Of a DNA stretch of 64,000 bases, positions 1 through 10,827 are shown one piece after another. A model generated the notes under the pieces. That model was not told the DNA's origin. It was given only the letters and a program-made list of their open reading frames with translations, and made no database searches. Within the stretch, counting starts at the first letter, position 1. Each line of letters begins with the position of its first letter. Source of the DNA: Phorcus lineatus (taxonomy: Eukaryota > Mollusca > Gastropoda > Trochida > Trochidae); contig OV121090.1 in assembly GCA_921293015.1 (NCBI GenBank), positions 1-64,000 on the forward strand. The letters run 5' to 3'. The position numbers were made by a program, and so were the translations under genes.

Positions 1-2399
1 CCTCTTTTAGACTTGTTTATAACCTTTGTCCAATTAGATTAGTCACTTATCTTGCAGAACATGCCAAATAAACTGTGTTTTTGTCAGAAAAGATCTTTGA
101 ATTAGCAAATGCGTTCACAAACAGGCGTAGTACTCTGTTAATCTGAGTTGAACGCATTTTCATTTTTCGACTGTTTAACCCTCATTTAGACCCGTTTATA
201 ACCTTTGCCCAACTAGATTAGTCACTTATCTTGCATAACATGCCAAATAAACTGTGTTTTTGTCAGAAAAGATCTTTGAATTAGCAAATGCGTTCACAAA
301 CAGGCGTTGTACTGTGTATATCTGAGTTGAACGCATTTTCATTATTCGACTGTATAACCCTCATTTAGACCTGTTTATAACCTTTGCCCAACTAGATTCG
401 TCACTTATCTTGCAGAACATGCCAATTAAACTGTGTTTTTGTAAGAAAAGATCTTTGAATTAGCAAATGCGTTCACAAACAGGCGTAATACTGTGTATAT
501 CTGAGTTAAACGCATTTTCATTTTTCGACTGGATAACCCTCTTTTAGACTTGTTTATAACCTTTGCCCAACTAGATTAGTCACTTATCTTGCAGAACATG
601 CCAAATAAACTGTTTTTTTGTCACACAAGTTCTTTGAATTAGCAAATGCGTTCTCAAACAGGCGTAGTACTCTGTTAATCTGAGTTGAACGCATTTTCAT
701 TTTCCTAATAAATTACCTTCATTTAGTCCCGTTTATAACCTTTTGCCCAACTAGATTAGTCACTTATCTTGCAGAACATGCCAAATAAACTGTGTTTTTG
801 TCAGAAAAGATCTTTGAATTAGCAAATGCGTTCACAAACAGGCGTTGTACTGTGTATATCTGAGTTGAACGCATTTTCATTATTCGACTGTATAACCCTC
901 ATTTAGGCCTGTTTATAACCTTTGCCCAACTAGATTCGTCACTTATCTTGCAGAACATGCCAATTAAACTGTGTTTTTGTAAGAAAAGATCTTTGAATTA
1001 GCAAATGCGTTCACAAACAGGCGTAATACTGTGTATATCTGAGTTGAACGCATTTTCATTTTTCGACTTGATAACCCTCTTTTTTTAGACTTGTTTATAA
1101 CCTTTGTCCAACTTGATTAGTCACTTATCTTGCATAACATGCCAAATAACCTGTGGTTTTGTCACACAAGTTATTTGAATTACCAAATGCGTTCACAAAC
1201 AGACGTAATAATGTGTATATCTGAGTTGAACGCATTTTCATTTTTCGACTGTATAACCCTTATTAAGCCCGTTTATAACCTTTGCCCAACTAGATTCGTC
1301 ACTTATCTTGCAGGCCATGCAAAATAAACTGTGTTTTTGTCAGAAAAGATATTTGATTTAGCAAATGCGTTCACAAACAGGCGTAATACTCTGTATCTCT
1401 GAGTTTAAAGCTATTTCATTTTTCAACTGTATAACCCTCATTTAGACCCGTTTATAACCTTTGCTCAACTAGATTCGTCACTTATCTTGCAGAACATGCC
1501 ACATAAACTGTGTTTTTGTCAGAAAAGATCTTTGATTTAGCAAATGCGTTCACAAACAGGCATAAAACTGTATATATCTGAGTTGAACGCATTTTTATTT
1601 TTCGACTGTATAACCCTCATTTAGACCCGTTTATAACTTTTGCCCAACTAGATTAGTCACTTATCTTGCAGAACATGCCAAATAAACTGTGTTTTTGTCA
1701 GAAAAGATCTTTGAATTAGCAAATGCGTTCACAAACAGGCGTAGTACTCTGTTAATCTGAGTTGAACGCATTTTCATTTTTCGACTGTTTAACCCTCATT
1801 TAGACCCGTTTATAACCTTTGCCCAACTAGATTAGTCACTTATTTTGCATAACATGCCAAATAAACTGTGTTTTTGTCAGAAAAGATCTTTGAATTAGCA
1901 AATGCGTTCACAAACAGGCGTAGTACTGTGTATATCTGAGTTGAACGCATTTTCATTTTTCGAATGTATAACCCTCATTTAGACCCGTTTATAACCTTTG
2001 CCCAACTAGATTCGTCACTTATCTTGCAGAACATGCCAATTAAACTGTGTTTTTGTAAGAAAAGATCTTTGAATTAGCAATTGCGTTCACAAACAGGCGT
2101 AATACTGTGTATATCTGAGTTGAACGCATTTTCATTTTTCGACTGGATAACCCTCTTTTAGACTTGTTTATAACCTTTGTCCAACTTGATTAGTCACTTA
2201 TCTTGCAGAACATGCCAAATAACCTGTGGTTTTGTCACACAAGTTCTTTGAATTACCAAATGCGTTCACAAACAGACGTAATAATGTGTATATCTGAGTT
2301 AAACGCATTTTCATTTTTCGACTGTATAACCCTCTTTTAGACCCGTTTATAACTTTTGCCCAACTAGATTAGTCACTTATCTTGCAGAACATGCCAAAT

Positions 2400-3790
2400 A
2401 AACTGTCTTTTTGTCAGAAAAGATCTTTGAATTAGCAAATGCGTTCTCAAACAGGCGTAGTACTCTGTTAATCTGAGTTGAAAGCATTTTCATTTTCCTA
2501 ATAAATAATCTTCTTTTAGTCCCGTTTATAACCTTTTGCCCAACTAGATTAGTCACTTATCTTGCAGAACATGCCAAATAAACTGTGTTTTTGTCAGAAA
2601 AGATTTTTGAATTAGCAAATGCTTTTACAAACAGGCGTGGTAATGTGTATATCTGAGTTGAACGCATTTTCATTTTTCGACTGTATAACCCTCATTTAGA
2701 CCCGTTTAAAACCTTTGCCAACTAGATTCGTCACTTATCTTGCAGAACATGCCAAATAAACTGTGTTTTTGTAAGAAAAGATCTTTGAATTAGCAAATGC
2801 GTTCACAAACAGGCGTAATACTGTGTATATCTGAGTTGAACGCATTTTCATTTTTCGACTGTATAACCCTCTTTTAGACTTGTTTATAAATTTTGCCCAA
2901 CTAGATTAGTCACTTATCTTGCAGAACATGCCAAATAAACTGTGTTATTGTCACACAAGTTCTTTGAATTAGCAAATGCGTTCTCAAACAGGCGTAGTAC
3001 TCGCATTTTTATTTTTCGACGGTATAACCCTCATTTAGACCCGTTTATAACCTTTGCCCAACTAGATTAGTCACTTATCTTGCATAACATGCGAAATAAA
3101 CTGTGTTTTTGTCAGAAAAGATCTTTGAATTAGCAAATGCGTTCTCAAACAGGCGTAGTACTCTGTTAATCTGAGTTGAAAGCATTTTCATTTTCCTAAT
3201 AAATAATCTTCATTTAGTCCCGTTTATAACCTTTTGCCCAACTAGATTAGTCACTTATCTTGCAGAACATGCCAAATAAACTGTGTTTTTGTCAGAAAAG
3301 ATTTTTGAATTAGCATATGCTTTCACAAACAGGCGTGGTAATGTGTATATCTGAGTTGAACGCATTTTCATTTTTCGACTGTATAACCCTCATTTAGACC
3401 CGTTTAAAACCTTTGCCAACTAGATTCGTCACTTATCTTGCAGAACATGCCAAATAAACTGTGTTTTTGTAAGAAAAGATCTTTGAATTAGCAAATGCGT
3501 TCACAAACAGGCGTAATACTGTGTATATCTGAGTTGAACGCATTTTCATTTTTTGACTGTATAACCCTCTTTTAGACTTGTTTATAAAGTTTGCCCAACT
3601 AGATTAGTCACTTATCTTGCAGAACATGCCAAATAAACTGTGTTATTGTCACACAAGTTCTTTGAATTAGCAAATGCGTTCTCAAACAGGCGTAGTACTC
3701 GCATTTTTATTTTTCGACGGTATAACCCTCATTTAGACCCGTTTATAACTTTTGCCCAACTAGATTAGTCACTTATCTTGCAGAACATGC
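2400..3790 (+). repeat. Four-monomer tandem duplication in satellite A, 698-bp period
   Basis: Two adjacent blocks share private variants at a 698-bp offset: GCGTTCTCAA at 2441 and 3139, followed in both by AAAGCATTTTC, CCTAATAAATAATC, a mutated ATGCTTT...ACAAACAGGCGTGG segment, and the short monomer joining GTACTC to GCATTTTTATTTTTCGACGG. The period equals three 179-bp monomers plus one 161-bp monomer. The shared rare variants show block duplication rather than chance similarity. Confidence 0.8.
2928..3088 (+). repeat. Short satellite A monomer (161 bp, 18-bp internal deletion)
   Basis: The interval between successive ATGCC/ATGCG landmarks is 161 bp instead of 179. The stretch between GTACTC and GCATTTTT lacks 18 bp that normally hold the TCTGAGTTGAA segment, and it is linked to the variant TTTTTCGACGGTATAACC. 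The same derivative recurs near 3.70, 15.31, 23.69, 24.57, 32.24 and 33.30 kb. It is therefore an amplified subtype and a useful marker of block duplication. Confidence 0.85.
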
Positions 3791-6700
3791 CAAATAACTT
3801 GTGTTTTTGTCAGAAAAGATCTTTTAGTTACCAAATGCGTTCACAAACGGGCATAATGCTGTGTATATCTGAGTTGAACGCATTTTCATTTTTCGACTGT
3901 ATAACCCTCATTTAGACCCGTTTATAACCTTTGCACAACTAGATTCGTCACTTATCTTGCAGAACATGCCACATAACTTGTGTTTTTGTCAGAAAAGATC
4001 TTTGAATTAGCAAATGAGTTCACAAAAAGGCGTAGTACTCTGTTAGTCTCAGTTGAACGCATTTTCATTTTTCGACTGTTTAACCCTCATTTAGACCCGT
4101 TTATAACCTTTGCCCAACTAGATTCGTCACTTATCTTGCAGAACATGCCAATTAAACTGTGTTTTTGTAAGAAAAGATCTTTAAATTAGCAAATGCGTTC
4201 ACAAACAGGCGTAATACTGTGTATATCTGAGTTGAACGCATTTTCATTTTCCTAATAAATAACCCTCATTTAGTCCCGTTTATAACCTTTGCCCAACTAG
4301 ATTAGTCACTTATCTTGCAGAACATGCAAAATAAACTGTGTTTTTGTCAGAAAAGATCTTTGATTTAGCAATTGCGTTCACAAACAGGCGTAGTACTATG
4401 TATATCTGAGTTGAACGCATTTTCATTTTTCAACTGTATAACCCTCATTTAGACCCGTTTATAACCTTTGCACAACTAGATTCGTCACTTATCTTGCAGA
4501 ACATGCCACATAACTTGTGTTTTTGTCAGAAAAGATCTTTGAATTAGCAAATGAGTTCACAAAAAGGCGTAGTACTCTGTTAGTCTCAGTTGAACGCATT
4601 TTCATTTTTCGACTGTTTAACCCTCCTTTAGACCCGTTTATAACCTTTGCCCAACTAGATTCGTCACTTATCTTGCAGAACATGCCAATTAAACTGTGTT
4701 TTTGTAAGAAAATATCTTTAAATTAGCAAATGCGTTCACAAACAGGCGTAATACTGTATATATCTGAGTTGAACGCATTTTCATTATTCGACTGTATAAC
4801 CCTCTTTTAGACTTGTTTATAACCTTTGTCCAACTAGATTTGTCAATAATCTTGCATAACATGCCAAATAACCTGTGGTTTTGTCACAAAAGTTCTTTGA
4901 ATTAGCAAATGCGTTCACAAACAGGCGTAATACTGTGTATATCTGAGTTGAACGCATTTTCATTTTTCGACTGTATAACCCTTATTTAGACCCGTTTATA
5001 ACCTTTGCCCAACTAGATTAGTCACTTATCTTGCAGAACATGCAAAATAAACTGTGTTTTTGTCAGAAAAGATCTTTGATTTAGCAAATGCGTTCACAAA
5101 CAGGGGTAGTACTGTGTATATCTGAGTTGAACGCATTTTCATTTTTCGACTGTATAACCCTCATTTAGACCCGTTTATAACCTTTGCCCAACTAGATTAG
5201 TCACTTATCTTGCAGAACATGCAAAATAAACTGTGTTTTTGTCAGAAAAGATCTTTGATTTAGCAAATGCGTTCACAAACAGGCGTAGTACTGTGTATAT
5301 CTGAGTTGAACGCATTTTCATTTTTCAACTGTATAACCTTCATTTAGACCCGTTTATAACCTTTGCACAACTAGATTCGTCACTTATCTTGCAGAACATG
5401 CCACATAACTTGTGTTTTTGTCAGAAAAGATCTTTGAATTAGCAAATGAGTTCACAAAAAGGCGTAGTTTTCTGTTAGTCTCAGTTGAACGCATTTTCAT
5501 TTTTCGACTGTATAACCCTCATTTAGACCCGTTTATAACCTTTGCCCAACTAGATTAGTCACTTATCTTGCAGAACATGCAAAATAAACTGTGTTTTTGT
5601 CAGAAAAGATCTTTGATTTAGCAAATGCGTTCACAAACAGGCGTAGTACTGTGTATATCTGAGTTGAACGCATTTTCATTTTTCAACTGTATAACCTTCA
5701 TTTAGACCCGTTTATAACCTTTGCACAACTAGATTCGTCACTTATCTTGCAGAACATGCCACATAACTTGTGTTTTTGTCAGAAAAGATCTTTGAATTAG
5801 CAAATGAGTTCACAAAAAGGCGTAGTTTTCTGTTAGTCTCAGTTGAACGCATTTTCATTTTTCGACTGTATAACCCTCTTTTAGACTTGTTTATAACCTT
5901 TGTCCAACTAGATTTGTCAATAATCTTGCATAACATGCCAAATAACCTGTGGTTTTGTCACAAAAGTTCTTTGAATTAGCAAATGCGTTCACAAACAGGC
6001 GTAATACTGTGTATATCTGAGTTGAACGCATTTTCATTTTTCGACTGTATAACCCTTATTTAGACCCGTTTATAACCTTTGCCCAACTAGATTAGTCACT
6101 TATCTTGCAGAAAATGCCAAATAACTTGTGTTTTTGTCAGAAAAGATCTTTTAATTACCAAATGCGTTCACAAACGGGCATAATGCTGTGTATATCTGAG
6201 TTGAACGCATTTTCATTTTCCTAATACATAACCCTCATTTAGTCCCGTTTATAACCTTTGCCCAACTAGATCAGTCACTTATCTTGCAGAACATGCCAAA
6301 TAAACTGTGTTTTTGTCAGAAAAGATCTTTGAATTAGCAAATGCGTTCACAAACAGGCGTGGTAATGTGTATATCTGAGTTGAACGCATTTTCATTTTTC
6401 GACTGTATAACCCTCTTTTAGACCCGTTTAAAACCTTTGCCCAACTAGATTTGTCACTTATCTTGCAAAACATGCCAAATAAACTGTGTTTTTGTCAGAA
6501 AAGATCTTTGAATTAGCAAATGCGTTCACAAACAGGCGTAATACTGTGTATATCTGAGTTGAACGCATTTTCATTTTTCGACTGTATAACCCTCTTTTAG
6601 ACTTGTTTATAACCTTTGTCCAACTAGATTTGTCAATAATCTTGCATAACATGCCAAATAACCTGTGGTTTTGTCACAAAAGTTCTTTGAATTAGCAAAT

Positions 6701-9700
6701 GCGTTCACAAACAAGCGTAATAATGTGTATATCTGAGTTGAACGCATTTTCATTTTTCGACTGTATAACCCTCATTTAGACCCGTTTATAACCTTTGCCC
6801 AACTAGATTAGTCACTTATCTTGCAGAACATGCAAAATAAACTGTGTTTTTGTCAGAAAAGATCTTTGATTTAGCAAATGCGTTCACAAACAGGCGTAGT
6901 ACTGTGTATATCTGAGTTGAACGCATTTTCATTTTTCAACTGTATAACCCTCATTTAGACCCGTTTATAACCTTTGCACAACTAGATTCGTCACTTATCT
7001 TGCAGAACATGCCACATAACTTGTGTTTTTGTCAGAAAAGATCTTTGAATTAGCAAATGAGTTCACAAAAAGGCGTAGTACTCTGTTAGTCTCAGTTGAA
7101 CGCATTTTCATTTTTCGACTGTTTAACCCTCATTTAGACCCGTTTATAACCTTTGCCCAACTAGATTCGTCACTTATCTTGCAGAACATGCCAATTAAAC
7201 TGTGTTTTTGTAAGAAAAGATCTTTAAATTAGCAAATGCGTTCACAAACAGGCGTAATACTGTGTATATCTGAGTTGAACGCATTTTCATTTTTCGACTG
7301 TATAACCCTCTTTTAGACTTGTTTATAACCTTTGTCCAACTAGATTTATCAATAATCTTGCATAACATGCCAAATAACCTGTGGTTTTGTCACAAAAGTT
7401 CTTTGAATTAGCAAATGCGTTCACAAACAGGCGTAATACTGTGTATATCTGAGTTGAACGCATTTTCATTATTCGACTGTATAACCCTCATTTAGACCCG
7501 TTTATAACCTTTGCCCAACTAGATTAGTCACTTATCTTGCAGAACATGCCAATTAAACTGTGTTTTTGTCAGAAAAGATCTTTGAATTAGCACATGCGTT
7601 CACAAACAGGCGTAGTACTGTGCATATCTGAGTTGAACGCATTTTCATTATTCGACTGTATAACCCTCATTTAGACCCGTTTATAACCTTTACCCAACTA
7701 GATTAGTCACTTATCTTGCAGAACATGCCAATTAAACTGTGTTTTTGTAAGAAAAGATCTTTGAATTACCAAATGCGTTCACAAACAGGCATAATGCTGT
7801 GTATATCTGAGTTGAACGCATTTTCATTTTCCTAATAAATAACCCTCATTTAGTCCCGTTTATAACCTTTGCCCAACTAGATCAGTCACTTATCTTGCAG
7901 AACATGCCAAATAAACTGTGTTTTTGTGAGAAAAGATCTTTGAATTAGCAAATGCGTTCACAAACAGGCGTGGTAATGTGTATATCTGAGTTGAACGCAT
8001 TTTCATTTTTCGACTGTATAACCCTCTTTTAGACCCGTTTAAAACCTTTGCCCAACTAGATTCGTCACTTATCTTGCAAAACATGCCAAATAAACTGTGT
8101 TTTTGTCAGAAAAGATCTTTGAATTAGCAAATGCGTTCACAAACAGGCGTAATACTGTGTATATCTGAGTTGAACGCATTTTCATTTTTCGACTGTATAA
8201 CCCTCTTTTAGACTTGTTTATAACCTTTGTGCAACTAGATTAGTCACTTATCTTGCATAACATTCTATCAGAAAAGATCTTTGAATTAGCAATTGCGTTC
8301 ACAAACAGGCCTGTTACTGTATTTATCTGAGTTGAACAAATTTTCATTTTTCGACTGTATAACCCTCATTTAGACCCGTTTATGACCTTTGCCCAACTAG
8401 ATTAGTCACTTATCTTGCAGAACATGCCAAATAAACTGTGTTTTTGTCAGAAAAGATCTTTGAATTAGCAAATGCGTTCACAAACAGGCGTAGTACCGTG
8501 TATATCTGAGTTGAACACATTTTCATTTTTCGACTGTATAACCCTCTTTTAGACTTGTTTATAACCTTTGTGCAACTAGATTAGTCACTTATCTTGCATA
8601 ACATGCCAAATAACCTGTGGTTTTGTGAGAAAAGATCTTTGAATTAGCAAATGCGTTCACAAACAGGAGAAATACTATGTATATCTGAGTTGAACGCATT
8701 TTCATTTTTCGACTGTATAACCCTCATTTAGACCCGTTTATAACATTTGCCCAACTAGATTAGTCACTTATCTTGCAGAACATGCCACATAAACTGTGTT
8801 TTTGTAAGAAAAGATCTTTGAATTAGCAAATGCGTTCACAAACAGGCGTAATACTGTGTATATCTGAGTTGAACACATTTTCATTTTTCGACTGTATAAC
8901 CCTTATTTAGACCCGTTTATAACCTTTGCCCAACTAGATTCGTCACTTATCTTGCAGAACATGCAAAATAAACTGTTTTTGTCAGAAAAGATATTTGATT
9001 TAGCAAATGCGTTCACAAACAGGCGTAGTACTGTGTATCTCTGAGTTTAAAGCTTTTTTATTATTCGACTGTATAACCCTCATTTAGACCCGTTTTTAAC
9101 CTTTGCACAAATAGATTCGTCACTTATCTTGCAGAACATTCCACATAAACTGTGTTTTTGTCAGAAAAGATCTTTGAATTAGCAAATGCGTTCACAAACA
9201 GGCATAAAATTGTATATATCTGAGTTGAACGCATTTTTATTTTTTGACTGTATAACCCTCATCTAGACCCGTTTATAACTTTTGCCCAACTAGATTAGTC
9301 ACTTATTTTGCAGAACATGCCAAATAAACTGTGTTATTGTCACACAAGTTCTTTGAATTAGCAAATGCGTTCTCAAACAGGCGTAGCACTCTGTTAATCT
9401 GAGTTGAACGCATTTTCATTTTCCTAATAAATAACCTTTATTTAGTCCCGTTTATAACCTTTGCCCAACTAGATTAGTCACTTATCTTGCAGAACATGCC
9501 AAATAAACTGTGTTTTTGTCAGAAAAGATCTTTGAATTAGCAAATGCGTTCACAAACAGGCGTAGTACTGTGTATATCTGAGTTGAACGCATTTTCATTT
9601 TCCTAATAAATAAACCTCATTTAGTCCCGTTTATAACCTTTGCCCAACTAGATTAGTCACTTATCTTGCAGAACATGCCACATAAACTGTGTTTTTGTAA

Positions 9701-9744
9701 GAAAAGATCTTTGAATTAGCAAATGCGTTCACAAACAGGCGTGT

Positions 9745-9747
9745 TAC
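9745..9747 (+). other. Target-site duplication TAC, left side of copy 1
   Basis: The trinucleotide TAC directly precedes the CACTA terminus and recurs directly after the right terminus at 14589-14591. Removing the element and one TAC restores GCGTGTTACTGTGTATAT, which is an ordinary satellite A variant present as an empty site elsewhere in the window (for example near 31.87 and 35.24 kb). A 3-bp duplication is characteristic of EnSpm/CACTA elements. Confidence 0.9.
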
Positions 9748-9771
9748 CACTACAGAAATGACTTGGTTTCC
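9748..9771 (+). repeat. Left terminal inverted repeat of CACTA copy 1
   Basis: 24 bp beginning CACTACAG, the hallmark CACTA terminus. It matches the reverse complement of 14565-14588 except at position 14 (A on the left, T when the right end is read inward). Its last ten bases, CTTGGTTTCC, are also the core of the subterminal repeat, so the TIR merges into the subterminal array. The same TIR starts copies 2 (18135) and 3 (26700). Confidence 0.92.
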
Positions 9772-9841
9772 GGATCACTGAAACCACCATGAAACGACAT
9801 GGAAACCAGTATTTCCACTTGGTATCCAGATAGGTTTCTAT

Positions 9842-10191
9842 AGTTTCATGTTGGTTTCCATGAAAACTGAAACCTACTTTTGCCCCAGACCCGGATTGTA
9901 TCCATCACCGTTCTTTACACACTCCTCCAAGTAGGATCCACTTGGTTTCCGTGATTGAAGTTTCATGTTGGTTTCCATGAAAACTGAAACCTACTTTTGC
10001 CCCAGATCCGGACGGTATCCATCACCGTTCTTTACACACTCCTCCAAGTAGGATCCACTTGGTTTCCGTGATTGAAGTTTCATGTTGGTTTCCATGAAAC
10101 TGAAACCTACTTTTGCCCCAGATCCGGACGGTATCCATCACCGTTCTTTACACACTCCTCCAAGTAGGATCCACTTGGTTTCCATGATTTT
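9842..10191 (+). repeat. Subterminal tandem repeat, 3 x about 117 bp, left arm of copy 1
   Basis: Three units start with AGTTTCATGTTGGTTTCC at 9842, 9959 and 10076. Each contains CTACTTTTGCCCCAGA, a CACCGTTCTTTACACACTCC segment and a closing CCACTTGGTTTCC. Each unit thus carries two TTGGTTTCC cores. Unit 3 lost two A residues after CCATG. Equivalent blocks are at 18229-18578 and 26794-27143. CACTA subterminal repeats typically bind the element's accessory protein; that role is inferred here. Confidence 0.9.
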
Positions 10192-10425
10192 AGTTTACTG
10201 TAGATTTCCACTTGGTTTCCTTGTTTAGTCAGTTTATTGTATGTTTCAACCTGGTTTCCATATTCAGGTTTATTGTAGGTTTCAACTTGGTTTCCGTGTT
10301 TTGTAAGTTTATCGTAGGTTTCAAATTAGTTTCCATAACCTTATATATTATAGGTTTCAACTTGGTTTCCGTGTTTTGTAAGTTTATCGTAGGTTTCAAA
10401 TTAGTTTCTATGTAGTGTTTATTGT
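10186..10425 (+). repeat. Second subterminal array, about 6 units of 36-40 bp, left arm of copy 1
   Basis: Degenerate units of the form AGTTTATTGTAGGTTTCAACTTGGTTTCC (given as its parts AGTTTATYGTAGGTTTCAA and CTTGGTTTCC or ATTAGTTTCC) repeat six or seven times. Two adjacent units are duplicated as a pair, so GTGTTTTGTAAGTTTATCG occurs twice. The apparent repetitive peptides in both strands here (FIVGFNLVS-like and its antisense) are a by-product of this array, not a gene. Equivalent arrays are at 18573-18812 and 27138-27377. Confidence 0.85.
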
Positions 10426-10639
10426 GTGTTACGTAGGTTGTACAATGAACAAACACATTAATTGCCATAAATTATTTATTGCAATAAAGACAAAAAACAT
10501 CCATGGAAAGCTAAATACCTACATGGTAAAATGTAAGTGTGAATTTAAGGTGGTTCACAGTGTATGCCGATCTTTTAAAAAGCATTACTCCTATAAAAAC
10601 ATTTTATAGAAAATATTACCAATCCATTCACTATCAACG

Positions 10640-10645
10640 TTTATT
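10640..10645 (-). promoter_or_regulatory. Possible polyadenylation signal AATAAA for the candidate minus-strand transcript
   Basis: AATAAA on the minus strand lies about 185 bp beyond the TAA of the candidate spliced ORF. A second minus-strand AATAAA is at 10475-10480. The hexamer is common by chance in AT-rich DNA, so it is supportive only if the transcript is real. Confidence 0.2.
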
Positions 10646-10827
10646 CAAACACACAATTTCTAAGAATGAATTCATCTTTAAACGAGTAGTAAGAAAACGT
10701 AAGTTTACAAATTAATCCCTTTTAATTAAATCTCCAATCTTCATTGAAATAATTATTCTATGACAGCTATGAATATAAATTTATGCATATGATTTTTTAG
10801 AAATGCCTTTAGTTATTCATTGCAAAA

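Larger units (their letters stand above)
1..9744 (+). repeat. Satellite A array, segment 1 (179-bp monomer, about 54 copies)
   Basis: Head-to-tail tandem repeat in one orientation, open at the window start. The landmark ACATGCC recurs at 179-bp steps (for example ATGCC at 240, 419, 598). Other landmarks per monomer are GCGTTCACAAACAGGCG, TATATCTGAGTTGAACGC and TAGACCCGTTTATAACC. Monomers differ by substitutions and fall into variant types: GTCAGAAAAGATC versus GTCACACAAGTTC; TTTTTCGACTGTATAACC versus TTTTCCTAATAAATAACC, the latter usually linked to TTTAGTCCCG; and CATTTAGACCCG versus CTTTTAGACTTG. Since 179 is not a multiple of 3, no frame stays open across monomers and the roughly 65-aa ORFs here are incidental. 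No gene is seen. I do not recognise the satellite family by name. Confidence 0.97.

Noticed and set aside
3980-8084. Recurrent 64-69-codon ORFs on both strands (for example 3980-4189 +, 4517-4726 +, 5742-5936 -)
   Set aside because: They are the same satellite A frame seen in several monomers. The 179-bp period shifts the frame each unit, so none extends past about 1.6 monomers, and there is no start context or conservation beyond the repeat itself.
10212-10468. Repetitive 67- and 79-codon ORFs in the left arm of the transposon (also in copies 2 and 3)
   Set aside because: The peptide repeats mirror the 36-40-bp subterminal DNA units in sense and antisense, so they are by-products of the array.
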